A stretch of DNA of 64,000 bases, from positions 22,069 to 86,068 of the forward strand of contig CAJTFH010000013.1 of the NCBI GenBank assembly GCA_910575545.1, given 5' to 3'. This DNA comes from Bacteroidales bacterium. Lineage in GTDB: Bacteria > Bacteroidota > Bacteroidia > Bacteroidales > Muribaculaceae. Shown one piece after another: positions 9,926 to 18,669 of this stretch. The stretch's first letter is position 1. Every line of letters begins with the position of its first letter. The notes under the pieces were generated by a model, which was given only the letters and a program-made list of their open reading frames with translations, did no database searches and was not told where the DNA came from. The position numbers and the translations under genes are program-made.

Positions 9926-9996
9926 GGTAGCTATCGGACTAATGAGGCTAATAAGGCTGATTGGTCTAATGGGGGAAGTAATTATCACATCAGGCA

Positions 9997-11745
9997 ATGA
10001 AACGATTCATCCAATTGATATTTTTGGTGTGTGCTCTGCTGCTGGGGGCGGCTGTGCCGGAGGCATCCGCGCAGCAACGTAAGCAGACAACGGCGCAGAC
10101 CTCAAATAAAACGGCAAAAAAGAACGGTACCCGGCAGAAAAGGACTACGAAAAGCTCGTCGGATAAAAAAAACTTATCAAGCAGCCGTAGCGGCAAACCG
10201 CGCACGGCATCCGACGTGAAACAAGCCAAGCAGCGCAATGCAAAGGAGCTGAAGGAGACCCGCCGCAGAATCCAGCTTAACACTAAGGAAACAGAGCAGA
10301 GGTTAAACCAGCTGGCTCTGTTAGAAGGTGAGATTTCTGACTGCAATGTTGAGATCGGGCGCCTGTCGCAGCGCCTCGATTCGATTAACCGGAGAATCGG
10401 GAGTGCCACAGATTCAATCGATGCCCTTGACTCACGTTTGAAAATCATCACTGAGAAGTATGTGAAATCGGTGCGCAAGACCCAGGGGCACCGCCAGAAC
10501 ATGAGTGAACTTGCGTTTATTTTTTCGTCGGAATCGTTTTCGCAGGCTTACCGCCGGGCGCGGTCGCTGAGGCAGTTTGACAAATGGCGCAAGCGGCGCT
10601 CGGCTGAAATCGGAGATATGCGTTCTGAACTGGAACAACGCAGACTGGCTCTGACCAGCCTGAAAGGGGAGGCGTCGAAATCGCTCACAGGCCTTAACCG
10701 CGAAAAAAGCACGTTGGTGAAAAAACAGGGTGAGACAAACGAACTTGTAGGCCGCTTGAAAAAAGAGGGAGGTGAGCTGAAGGAGATAATGTCGCGTCGC
10801 CAGCGAGAGGCTTCAGCCCTTGATGCCGAGCTAGACCGCATAATAGCTGAAGAGCAGCGCAGGATTGAGGAGCAGCGCAAGCGGGAAGAGGCCGAGCGCC
10901 AGGCTCGTCTTGAGGCAGAACGGAAGGCACGTGAAGCGGAGGCTGCCCGCAAGGCAGAGGCTGAGCGCCTGGAACGCGAGCGTCAGGAGGCGCAACGCGC
11001 GGCAGAACTGGCCGCCATGAATGAGGCTGACCGCAAGGCTGCCGAGAAGGCCGACAAAGAGCTGCGCAAACGTCAGCAAGCCGAGGCCAAGAAGGCTGAG
11101 AAGGAGCGTCAGAAAGCGGAGCGCGAGGCTGCAAAAAAAGCCAAAGAGGCCGCAAAGGCGGCAGAAAGGGAACGCACTAAAAAGGGGAAGCCTGTTAAGC
11201 ATCAAGGGAAGAACAACGGCAGGGGTGACAGCGGGGCTGAGGTTTCAGCCGGTATCATCCCGACCTTGAAAGCCCCGACAGCGGCAGGCGCATCCGGGGT
11301 GGCTTCGGACAACCTGTCGGTTGACGGGAAGGATTTCGGGAGCTGCAAAGGGAAACTTCCGTTCCCGGTATCGGGCAAATACACAATAGTCAAGCGGTTC
11401 GGCCGCCATAAGCACCCGACGCTTCCGCATGTCGAAACCACAAATTCGGGTATTGACATGGCCACTGCTGCCGGAGCGTCTGTGCGTACGGTGTTCGATG
11501 GCGAAGTGTCGGCGGTGTTCCGCCCCGATGGTTATAACAATGTTGTTGTCATACGCCATGGGCGTTATATGACTGTCTATGCCAATCTCGGCTCGTTGTC
11601 GGTGTCGACTGGTCAGAAGGTCAAGGCGGGGCAGTCTATCGGTACGGTTTATACCGACCCTAACGATAACAACCGGAGTGTGCTGCATTTTGAAATCCGC
11701 AACCAACGCCAGAAGGAAGATCCTGAGCTGTGGCTCAGGAGGTGA
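9997..11745 (+). CDS. EnvC-like M23-domain protein, probable amidase activator
   Basis: The 582-residue product has a signal peptide (ends ASAQQ), then long coiled-coil stretches (about residues 70-260 and a highly charged alanine/glutamate/arginine/lysine helix at about 280-400), then a C-terminal LytM/M23 domain (about 450-582). EnvC-type proteins bind and activate cell-wall amidases at the division site. The zinc ligands look lost here: the usual HxxxD is 'NSGIDMA' and the usual HxH is 'VLHFEI'. This fits an activator rather than an endopeptidase. The upstream intergenic DNA contains the near-repeat ACTAATGAGGCTAAT / GGTCTAATGG with no clear function. Confidence 0.87.
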   Translation: MKRFIQLIFLVCALLLGAAVPEASAQQRKQTTAQTSNKTAKKNGTRQKRTTKSSSDKKNLSSSRSGKPRTASDVKQAKQRNAKELKETRRRIQLNTKETEQRLNQLALLEGEISDCNVEIGRLSQRLDSINRRIGSATDSIDALDSRLKIITEKYVKSVRKTQGHRQNMSELAFIFSSESFSQAYRRARSLRQFDKWRKRRSAEIGDMRSELEQRRLALTSLKGEASKSLTGLNREKSTLVKKQGETNELVGRLKKEGGELKEIMSRRQREASALDAELDRIIAEEQRRIEEQRKREEAERQARLEAERKAREAEAARKAEAERLERERQEAQRAAELAAMNEADRKAAEKADKELRKRQQAEAKKAEKERQKAEREAAKKAKEAAKAAERERTKKGKPVKHQGKNNGRGDSGAEVSAGIIPTLKAPTAAGASGVASDNLSVDGKDFGSCKGKLPFPVSGKYTIVKRFGRHKHPTLPHVETTNSGIDMATAAGASVRTVFDGEVSAVFRPDGYNNVVVIRHGRYMTVYANLGSLSVSTGQKVKAGQSIGTVYTDPNDNNRSVLHFEIRNQRQKEDPELWLRR

Positions 11746-11796
11746 GTGGCGGTTGGCACGGATGCGGGGGAATCCGGAATAAGGTAAACGCAGTGT

Positions 11797-13227
11797 ATGG
11801 GTGCGACAGTTAGGCGTAACAGTTTGAATCTGGCGATATTGAAGCTCAGCGGACTTTTCGGTGGGCTGCAGGTGACCGGTATTCTCTGTTCGGTTGTGCG
11901 CTCCAAGCTTGTCGCGGTGTGGATAGGAGCCGCCGGGATGGGGCTGTTCGGCATTTTCAACACCGCCATCGAGATGATTTGCTCGTTGTCGATGTTCGGG
12001 CTGCGTGAGAGCGCGGTGCGCAATATAGCGCAGGCCGATGCCTCTTCATTGCCGAAAATCGTGAAAGTGGTGAGGCGGTGGGCTATGATGCTCGGAGTGG
12101 TAGGTATGTTGTTGACGCTTTGCTGCTCGGGGTTGCTGAGCCGGATTTCGTTTGACACTGCATCCTACACCTGGGCTTTCGCGCTTTTGTCGATAATTGT
12201 GTTTACAAATGTTATGAACGGTGGCGAAAGCGCGGTGTTCCAAGGGTTGAGGCGTTACCGTAAGCTGGCGTATTGCTCGATGGCCGGTACTATCGGGGGG
12301 CTGGCGGTGTCGGTGCCGATGTTCTACTACTGGCGTATCGATTCTGTTGTGCCTTCCATCATGGCCTATGGCATCATAACCTGGCTGGCGATGGGGGTGT
12401 ATCGCGAGCGGGTTGACGGCCCGGATGAGGAGCTGTCGCTGAAAGCGACTGTCGACATAGGGCGCAAGATGCTTTCGCTGGGGTTTTATCTGACGGTGAC
12501 GGGTTTCGTTGCGAATGCCATCTCATATGTAATGATGGCTTATCTTAACAATTATGCCGGAACAGACGCTGCAGGTTATTACCAGGCGGGCTTCACTCTG
12601 GTGAACCGTTATGTGGGGCTGGTGTTCACTGCCATTTCGATGGAGTATTACCCGAGGCTGTCGGCTGTGGCTGCGCACCGCCGTCGGGTGGCCACATATG
12701 TAACCAACCAGCTTTTCATTGCCATGGCTATGCTGGTGCCGGTTGTGACGGTTTTCATATGCTGTTCGGATTTTATTGTAAAGCTGCTTTACCGGTCTGA
12801 TTTTGTGGTTATTGTCCCGTTTGTGATCTGGGCGGCGGCCGGCACGGTTTTTAGAGGGATTTCATGGTGCATGGCATTTGTGATTCTTGCCAAGGGTGAC
12901 GGGAAGGCATATCTTGCCACCGAGACTTTGTCGGGGGTGATTTCCGTGGCTCTCAATATATTGCTTTTCAGGTCGCTCGGTTTTGCCGGTCTTGGATTGG
13001 CTTATGTGTTGTGGTATCTGTGTTATACCCTGATTGTGGGTGTGGTTTATTCCCGCCGTTACGGGATGCGCATCAGCCGTGAATTCTGGCCGTTTGGGGG
13101 TTACTCGTTGGCGATGTGCCTGGGTGCGGCCTGGACGGGGGTGGCTGTGTCGCCGTATCTGGCGCTGCCGTTTGCGGTTGTGTCGGCGGTTGTGTCGTTC
13201 CGGGTGTTGAGGCGTAAGCTGATGTGA
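11797..13227 (+). CDS. Polysaccharide flippase (MOP/Wzx-like)
   Basis: A 476-residue membrane protein with about 12-14 hydrophobic helices. The N-terminal segment ('LKLSGLFGGLQVTGILCSVVRSKLVAVWIGAAGMGLFG') is typical of O-antigen translocase/oligosaccharide flippase family members in Bacteroidetes. It probably flips a lipid-linked glycan across the inner membrane. It follows the EnvC-like gene by 51 bp and its stop codon is 2 bp from the converging minus-strand gene. No glycosyltransferase cluster is adjacent, so the glycan is unknown. Confidence 0.82.
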   Translation: MGATVRRNSLNLAILKLSGLFGGLQVTGILCSVVRSKLVAVWIGAAGMGLFGIFNTAIEMICSLSMFGLRESAVRNIAQADASSLPKIVKVVRRWAMMLGVVGMLLTLCCSGLLSRISFDTASYTWAFALLSIIVFTNVMNGGESAVFQGLRRYRKLAYCSMAGTIGGLAVSVPMFYYWRIDSVVPSIMAYGIITWLAMGVYRERVDGPDEELSLKATVDIGRKMLSLGFYLTVTGFVANAISYVMMAYLNNYAGTDAAGYYQAGFTLVNRYVGLVFTAISMEYYPRLSAVAAHRRRVATYVTNQLFIAMAMLVPVVTVFICCSDFIVKLLYRSDFVVIVPFVIWAAAGTVFRGISWCMAFVILAKGDGKAYLATETLSGVISVALNILLFRSLGFAGLGLAYVLWYLCYTLIVGVVYSRRYGMRISREFWPFGGYSLAMCLGAAWTGVAVSPYLALPFAVVSAVVSFRVLRRKLM

Positions 13228-13229
13228 TG

Positions 13230-13844
13230 TCAGCTGATGAGAGGCCTGATGCCTTCGCGCAGGATTTCCGGAGACGATGAATCGGCGAGGTCTATTACGG
13301 CCGAAGGGAGGCCGGGGGAGCTGCCCCCGTCGATTATGGCATCAACGAGGTTTTCATATCTGAGCTGTAGCTCTTCGGCTGATTGCAGGGTGTCGGTGGC
13401 GGTATCTTCAATTTCTACCGATGCGCTCAGAAGCGGATTGCCTAAGGCCTGGGCCAGGCGCAGGGCTATGTTGTTGTCGGGCACCCTGACGCCTACCTCC
13501 CTACGTCCCTTGAATGCTTTTGCGAGTTTGTTTGATGCGGGCAGGATGAATGTGAACGGTCCCGGCAGGTTGGCTTTGAGCATACGGAATGCCTCGTTGT
13601 CGATGCGGGCGTATTCACTTGTCTGTGATATTCCGGAGCAGACCATTGATAGGCGTTGTTTGGCGGGATTGATGTTTTTTATGCGGCACACCCGCTCTAC
13701 GGCGCGGTTGTTTAGTGCGTCGCATCCGATGGCATAAAGGGAGTCGGTGGGATAGATGACAAGTCCACCTTGTTTGAGCAGGTGGGTTATTTCATCGAGA
13801 TACCGCTCGTTGATGCTTGTGGGATACATCCTGAATGTTTTCAT
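13230..13844 (-). CDS. Sua5/YciO/YrdC-family protein, L-threonylcarbamoyladenylate synthase type
   Basis: The 204-residue protein shows the YrdC fold: 'GGLVIYPTDSLYAIGCDA', 'KNINPAKQRLSMVC', 'LPGPFTFILPAS', 'REVGVRVPDN' and 'NPLLSASVE'. TsaC/Sua5 enzymes make threonylcarbamoyl-AMP from Thr, bicarbonate and ATP for the t6A37 modification of ANN-decoding tRNAs. YciO paralogues look similar, so the exact role is not certain. I start at the ATG at 13844; the open frame continues upstream to 14000 but would overlap the SUI1 gene. It is the last gene of a minus-strand cluster that begins at 15260. Confidence 0.85.
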   Translation of the reverse strand: MKTFRMYPTSINERYLDEITHLLKQGGLVIYPTDSLYAIGCDALNNRAVERVCRIKNINPAKQRLSMVCSGISQTSEYARIDNEAFRMLKANLPGPFTFILPASNKLAKAFKGRREVGVRVPDNNIALRLAQALGNPLLSASVEIEDTATDTLQSAEELQLRYENLVDAIIDGGSSPGLPSAVIDLADSSSPEILREGIRPLIS

Positions 13845-13911
13845 GGCAGTGGATTTTTCTTCTGCAGGGATATTGGTTTTGTGATTCAGACCGGTTGTAT
13901 TTATGGATGTG

Positions 13912-14253
13912 TCAGATGATGCGGGCTTTGAATCCCATTGCAGAGAGGGCGGCGAGCACTTCTTTGCGTTTGTCGCCTTGAATGAGGATTTCTCCTCCAC
14001 GGGCTGAGCCTCCAGTGCCGAGCGATTGCTTGATTTTGGCTGAGACTGCTTCGATTTCGTTGTCGGCGATTGTGAATCCGGCTACGATTGTGGCCGCTTT
14101 CCCTTTGCGCCCTTTTTTGTCGAGGATGATGTCGAGGCGCGGTTGCCGGGTTGCGGCTGTGTTGCCGGTCGGCTCGTTGTTTGATTCCTGAGTGGGAGGT
14201 TCTTCCTGGGGAAGTGTTGCCTTCAGGGCTTCAAGTGAGGATTTCCAGTCCAT
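13912..14253 (-). CDS. yciH: SUI1-domain translation initiation factor (YciH-like)
   Basis: This 113-residue protein has a variable N-terminus of about 40 residues and a C-terminal SUI1/eIF1 domain: 'RLDIILDKKGRKGKAATIVAGF', 'IKQSLGTGGSARGGEILIQGDKRKEVLAALSAMGFKAR'. The 'GTGG' and 'IQGD' signatures are diagnostic. Bacterial SUI1 proteins act at start-codon selection or ribosome quality in ways that are not well defined. It is separated by 5 bp from the upstream lipoprotein gene and is likely in the same transcript. Confidence 0.92.
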   Translation of the reverse strand: MDWKSSLEALKATLPQEEPPTQESNNEPTGNTAATRQPRLDIILDKKGRKGKAATIVAGFTIADNEIEAVSAKIKQSLGTGGSARGGEILIQGDKRKEVLAALSAMGFKARII

Positions 14254-14258
14254 ATGGT

Positions 14259-14783
14259 TCAGCTGTTTGATTGTGCTGTCTGATTGTAGGCTGCTGCGCT
14301 GTCGCCGTCGTATAGGCTGTCTTTGTCGTATAGGTCGACCGGATGGTCGATTGATATCCCGATTCGGCGAAGCAACACGAAATGGCGCTCGTCTTCAGGG
14401 GGGAGTGATGCGGAGAATGCCGACAGGGAGTCTGTTGACATGCGATATGCATGGCGCAGGCATTCTATGGCGTCGGCAACGTTGTCGTATTCGCGTTGTT
14501 GTTCGGATAGTTTCATGAAAAGGATGCCCAGTCTGGCAGCCTGTTGCTCTGTCACTATCGTGGAGTCAGGGCCGGTGATTGTTTTCAGCAGGTGGTTGCA
14601 TGTGGCCTGGGCGTGGTTCCAGTCGCCGTCTGTAATGGCGATGGCGGCATCGTTTATGCTTTCCTCTACTCCCTGGCTGCTGTTGTTGCAGCTTGTTGCA
14701 GCAACAAGCGTGAGGAGTGCTGCCATGACACCCCATAGCGGTCGGATGAGGTTTGCAGTTGATTGTTTGAAGGTCTTTTCCAT
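14259..14783 (-). CDS. Hypothetical lipoprotein
   Basis: 174 residues with a lipoprotein signal peptide: hydrophobic stretch at about 16-30 and lipobox ATSC (Cys32). The mature part is mostly helical and resembles a TPR-like helical hairpin domain ('NDAAIAITDGDWNHAQATCNHLLKTI', 'ARLGILFMKLSEQQREYDNVADAIECLRHAYRM'). I do not recognise a function. It is followed by yciH after 5 bp and preceded by another small lipoprotein gene. Confidence 0.75.
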   Translation of the reverse strand: MEKTFKQSTANLIRPLWGVMAALLTLVAATSCNNSSQGVEESINDAAIAITDGDWNHAQATCNHLLKTITGPDSTIVTEQQAARLGILFMKLSEQQREYDNVADAIECLRHAYRMSTDSLSAFSASLPPEDERHFVLLRRIGISIDHPVDLYDKDSLYDGDSAAAYNQTAQSNS

Positions 14784-14825
14784 AGGGGGGAGTGATGCGG
14801 GATTGGGACGGGGATGGATTGCCGG

Positions 14826-15260
14826 TTATTCGGTGCGACGGTGGTAGTCGTAGACGATGCCTCCACGGTTGATTCGCAACACGGTTTCGTCGTAACCCAA
14901 TATGGGATAGGCGACACGGGAGGCTACGGTGCCCACAAGAGCCGGATCCCCTTCTTCGATGGTGATGCTTGATGCGTCGTTTTCGATAATAAGTGAGTCG
15001 TTGCGGACTTTCCATGTGCCGGTAACGAAAAACGACAGTTCTCCGGGACGGATGGCTCTGACCACGGCCCGGTTTTCGTTGTTTAACTCAATCATGGGGC
15101 GCGTGTCTGAAACCGCCGGTATATAATATTTCCCCACCATCTGTTTCTCGCGGTCAGTCATGCCGCCGCAACCGGTGAGCAAGGTTATGCAGGCAGCGAT
15201 GGCTATGCCGTGGCTTGCTTTGCGGAATGAGGCTATGAATGGATGTTTTTTATCGGGCAT
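14826..15260 (-). CDS. Hypothetical small lipoprotein
   Basis: 144 residues from the ATG at 15260 (the open frame extends to 15323 but the extra residues precede the signal peptide). The signal peptide ends at lipobox LTGC followed by GG. The mature domain is a small beta-rich unit ('MVGKYYIPAVSDTRPMIELNNENRAVVRAI...GTWKVRNDSLIIEND') like the META/lipocalin-type domains in which a fixed 'GtW' precedes a response strand. The function is unknown. It is the first gene of the minus-strand cluster running to 13230. Confidence 0.72.
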   Translation of the reverse strand: MPDKKHPFIASFRKASHGIAIAACITLLTGCGGMTDREKQMVGKYYIPAVSDTRPMIELNNENRAVVRAIRPGELSFFVTGTWKVRNDSLIIENDASSITIEEGDPALVGTVASRVAYPILGYDETVLRINRGGIVYDYHRRTE

Positions 15261-15387
15261 GGCGTGGATGTTTAGATTGCCGGAATGGGCATGCGACGGT
15301 GCTTCCTGGCCTGATTCTGGCATACAAAGGTAACATTAACGGGTTTAATCTCCAAAAAAATCGCCTAAAGTGGATATAGACATCATA

Positions 15388-15515
15388 GAGGGTGTGTCAG
15401 AATGGCTCATCTGGGTCGTCGCCCGAGGGCTTCGGGTTCGGTCATTGACCTTAGTCAACTCCCTTCACCCTCACCCTCAGGCTCCTACCATCTGAACCAT
15501 TCTGACAGCACCCTC
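15388..15515. repeat. Long imperfect inverted-repeat element, MITE-like or hairpin
   Basis: The two ends read GAGGGTG-TGTCAGAATGG (from 15388) and, on the other strand, GAGGGTGCTGTCAGAATGG (from 15515). The similarity continues inward for about 20 further bases, through CTCATCTGG versus TTCAGATGG. The element is about 128 bp with no coding capacity, located between the lipoprotein gene start and the DJ-1 gene. It could fold into a long hairpin, act as a terminator, or be a non-autonomous mobile repeat. Confidence 0.6.
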
Positions 15516-15606
15516 TCCATCCGGATGCCACAAAGGCGTTGGTCGAATTTCGACACAACGCCGTGTTATGGATTCTTTTAAGCGGAAAATTCCTTATTCT
15601 GAAATA

Positions 15607-16179
15607 TCAGAAATAGAAGTTGAGGGTGCGGGGGTAGAAAAGCATGGCGGAACCTACTTCCTGGGCCACGCTCTCTCCCATTGAATTAGCCACTATGGCA
15701 AGGGCGAAACGGAGTGCTGCCGACGGGCCGTTGGCGGTTATAAGACGGTCGAGGGCGATTACCTGGGCGTCGCGGTGGATTGCATTGGGCATCTGTTTCT
15801 CAAACCCGGGGTAGCATGTGGCCTCTTTGCCGTCGAGCAATCCCAAGGGGGCGAGCACAACTGCCGGTGAGGCGCATATGGCCGCGATTTTCCCTGACTG
15901 TGCCTGGTTTAGCAGCAGGCTGTTGAGCGGGGCGAATTTCGAAAGATGCTCGGCTCCGGGCATCCCGCCCGGCAGAATCAGCCATTCAGGGGTTATGAAG
16001 TCGGTTTTGTCATAAATGAGATCGGCTTTTACTGCGAGCCCGTGGGCGCCGACAACAGTGTGGTCTTCTGCGATTGACACGGTTTTGACATCCATTCCGG
16101 CGCGGCGCATCACATCTAACACGGTGAGGGCTTCAATTTCCTCGAAACCTGTAGCAAGGAAGATGTAAGAAGTGTTCAT
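15607..16179 (-). CDS. DJ-1/PfpI (ThiJ) family protein
   Basis: The 190-residue protein has the DJ-1 layout: 'FLATGFEEIEALTVLDVMRRAGMDV' (with the conserved Glu near residue 15), 'LILPGGMPGAEHL', the nucleophile elbow 'AAICASPAVVLAPLGLLDG' with the reactive Cys, and 'ANGPSAALRFALAIV'. Members act in oxidative stress, glycation repair or as chaperones. It sits alone between two intergenic stretches. The stop codon is about 90 bp from the inverted-repeat element. Confidence 0.92.
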   Translation of the reverse strand: MNTSYIFLATGFEEIEALTVLDVMRRAGMDVKTVSIAEDHTVVGAHGLAVKADLIYDKTDFITPEWLILPGGMPGAEHLSKFAPLNSLLLNQAQSGKIAAICASPAVVLAPLGLLDGKEATCYPGFEKQMPNAIHRDAQVIALDRLITANGPSAALRFALAIVANSMGESVAQEVGSAMLFYPRTLNFYF

Positions 16180-16458
16180 AACGGTCGGGTTGATAGGTTT
16201 TTAAGGGGTTAATTTCAGATAGAGCAAAGGGATTGGCGGGGGTTAGCCGGCAATCACCTGGTATGTTAATTAAGTTAATTGTGTCTGATGTGACTCTATG
16301 TAAACGCAAATATGGCATTATTTGTTCAGACTGCCAAATGATTTGTTGAAATATTTTTACGATTTCTTTTATTTAAGGCTTGTGGAGTTGATATGCGTCG
16401 GCTTTTTTCTGTGTGCTTTTACGATTTGGGATGCCTGGGGATGTTTTTGCTGATGGTG

Positions 16459-17205
16459 TCAGAGTTGGGCCTTTCTGCTCATGTCGGATAGTTGTTTGAT
16501 TAATGCGCCTACATATGGGGTGGGGCGGGATGCGTAGGCGCGTTTAAGGTATTCGAGGGCTTTTACCGGTTGGCCGTTTTGCGCATACCAGTTGCCTAAG
16601 GCTGTGATAGCCTCATAGTCGTCGGGATGGGCTGAAAGGATTCTGTGGTATGTGTCGATTCCTGGGGATTCATTGCCAGAGAGGAGGTAGCCTGATGCTA
16701 AAGAGTGGAGGAAATCGAGGTTGTCGGGTGCCCCTTCGAGCATTATGAGGCTATAAGTGACCATTTCGGCTCCGTTGCGCCTGAAGGTGTAGTATTTGAG
16801 CAGGTTGCCGTTGATGGTGCGGCGCATCCAGGGATAGGCGTTACGGGTTTCTTTGAGGAAACTTTCGTAAAGGTGTGATTTGCCAAGGTGGAAACTCCAT
16901 TGTTTCACCTGGGAGAATATGGAATCAAATGGGATGTGGTGGTCTAATGCCCCCTGCATCAGGCGCATCTGTGATGTGGTGTCATTGCGCATGGCGTTTG
17001 AAACTATTGCCATTCCGTAGGTTGAGGGTATGTCGGGTTTTTCCTCGAGCATAAGGTCGAGTATGGCCGCTGCTGACGCCCATTCGTTGTGGGTGAAGAA
17101 ACGGTGGGCTTTCTCTTCAAGCTGTGGGTAAGGGTTTACCGCCTGGCAACATGCCGATGCTGCGCAAAACAGGATTATGATGGTTGTCAATCTGGATATC
17201 CGCAT
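16459..17205 (-). CDS. Exported TPR protein
   Basis: 248 residues with a signal peptide (about 22 residues, 'LTTIIILFCAASACCQA') and helical TPR-type repeats. The last one is clear: 'DDYEAITALGNWYAQNGQPVKALEYLKRAYASRPTPYVGALIKQL'. A periplasmic scaffold role is likely and no partner can be named. It is divergent from umuC, with 169 bp between the two starts. Confidence 0.75.
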   Translation of the reverse strand: MRISRLTTIIILFCAASACCQAVNPYPQLEEKAHRFFTHNEWASAAAILDLMLEEKPDIPSTYGMAIVSNAMRNDTTSQMRLMQGALDHHIPFDSIFSQVKQWSFHLGKSHLYESFLKETRNAYPWMRRTINGNLLKYYTFRRNGAEMVTYSLIMLEGAPDNLDFLHSLASGYLLSGNESPGIDTYHRILSAHPDDYEAITALGNWYAQNGQPVKALEYLKRAYASRPTPYVGALIKQLSDMSRKAQL

Positions 17206-17293
17206 ATTTCTGAGATTATGATGGCCACTGGTTTAAAAACGCTTTATCAGGTCAAATAGTGCATGGTAAAGGGGTTTTATCGTGGAAAATCAT

Positions 17294-17301
17294 TAAATTT
17301 G
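17294..17301 (+). promoter_or_regulatory. -7 box TAAATTTG upstream of umuC
   Basis: TAAATTTG matches TAnnTTTG exactly and lies 73 bp upstream of the umuC ATG. I see no obvious SOS palindrome between it and the gene. Confidence 0.5.
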
Positions 17302-17374
17302 CAATGAGAGCCGGGGATAGTGTTGTTGATTGTGCAAATGACACTGTCACAATAGCCTGGTGACAAGATTGATT

Positions 17375-18601
17375 ATGTGGGGGCTTGTTGACTGCGATAA
17401 TTTTTTCTGTTCGTGTGAGCGGGTGTTCAGGCCTGGTCTTGCGGGACGTCCGGTTGTTGTGCTGAGCAATAACGACGGGTGTGTCATTGCCCGTTCATCC
17501 GAGGCTAAGGCTATGGGCGTGAAGATGGGGATGCCTTATTATCAGATGCGTCAACAGTTCGGGGAAGAGGGGATTGAGGTCTGTTCAGGCAATCATGCTT
17601 TGTATGGCGACATGTCGGCACGTGTCATGTCGGTGTTGCGCAGCGAGGCTCCGATACTTTATCAGTATTCGGTTGATGAGGCGTTTGTGGATTTCGAGGG
17701 GATGGATATGTTCAATTTGAAGGAGTGGGGCGAAAGGGTGGTGAAGAAGGTGGCGCAGTGGACGGGTATCCCTGTGAGCATCGGCATTGCTCCTACGAAA
17801 ACATTGGCTAAGTTGGCTGCTAATTTTGCCAAAAAGTATGCGGGGTATAATAAATGCTGCATGATTTCGTCTGACAGCCAGCGGCAGGAAGCTCTCAGGC
17901 TGACTGAAATACGTGATGTGTGGGGCATTGGCCGCAGGCTGGCAAAGTCGCTCATGGATTCGGGGGTTTCGACGGCGATGGATTTCGCTTCATGTCCCCG
18001 TGGGCTTGTGGCCGGTAGATACCATCTCCCCGGAGAGCGAATGTGGCTTGAACTGCATGGCATTGAGGCGGTGCCGACGGAACGCATGGGGGCTCCCAGG
18101 AAAAGCATAATGGTGAGTCGTACGCTTCACGATATGGTGGCGGATTTCACTGAACTTTCGGCATATGTGGCCGATTTTGCGGCGGCGTGTGCCGTGAAGT
18201 TGCGGCGTCAGGGCAGCGCGTGCGGTTTGTTGACTGTGTTTGTTGATTCAAACCGTTTCCGCACAGATTTGCCGCAGTATCATAACAGTGCAAATACGGC
18301 GTTTACAACTCCGACCTCGGCAACCACTGATATTGTCTCCGCTGCCACAGGGTTGCTGGCGGAGCTGTTCCGGGAGGGTGTATTGTTTAAGCGAGCCGGG
18401 GTTATGGTTTCGTATCTGTGCGACGATGAAGCCCGGCAGCCCGACCTGTTTGATTTCAATCCGGAACTTGACTGCAAGCGCCGGAACGTATCTGATGCTA
18501 TCGACCGGCTGAATTGTGCCTATGGCCGAGGGTCGGTGGTTCTTGCCTCTCAGGAGAGATGTGATGTCGCGGTCAGGGATGGAGGCGGATATGTACCCTG
18601 A
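17375..18601 (+). CDS. umuC: Y-family DNA polymerase (UmuC-like, Pol V catalytic subunit)
   Basis: The enzyme copies past DNA lesions. The 408-residue protein starts MWGLVDCDNFFCSCERVF, the usual UmuC/DinB palm start with the first catalytic Asp in 'DCDNFF'. The second catalytic pair is in 'YSVDEAFVDF' (Asp-Glu). The little-finger region and UmuC C-terminal extension follow ('DEARQPDLFDF', 'DAIDRLNCAYGRGSV'). A GTG at 17360 is in frame but the ATG fits homologues. Bacteroidales umuC normally follows umuD; here no umuD lies upstream, where a divergent TPR gene is found instead. Confidence 0.93.
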   Translation: MWGLVDCDNFFCSCERVFRPGLAGRPVVVLSNNDGCVIARSSEAKAMGVKMGMPYYQMRQQFGEEGIEVCSGNHALYGDMSARVMSVLRSEAPILYQYSVDEAFVDFEGMDMFNLKEWGERVVKKVAQWTGIPVSIGIAPTKTLAKLAANFAKKYAGYNKCCMISSDSQRQEALRLTEIRDVWGIGRRLAKSLMDSGVSTAMDFASCPRGLVAGRYHLPGERMWLELHGIEAVPTERMGAPRKSIMVSRTLHDMVADFTELSAYVADFAAACAVKLRRQGSACGLLTVFVDSNRFRTDLPQYHNSANTAFTTPTSATTDIVSAATGLLAELFREGVLFKRAGVMVSYLCDDEARQPDLFDFNPELDCKRRNVSDAIDRLNCAYGRGSVVLASQERCDVAVRDGGGYVP

Positions 18602-18669
18602 TTGCGGCGATGGCTACCAAATTCAGCGGTAGGGATTGGTGTTTGGGAAATAAAAGGTAACTTAGCGGT

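Noticed and set aside
10694..11155. Long antisense frames under the EnvC-like gene
   Set aside because: They are mirror products of the Ala/Glu/Arg-rich coiled coil on the plus strand.
13845..14000. N-terminal extension of the TsaC/YciO-type protein
   Set aside because: It would overlap the SUI1 gene by about 90 bp and adds a sequence absent from the family.
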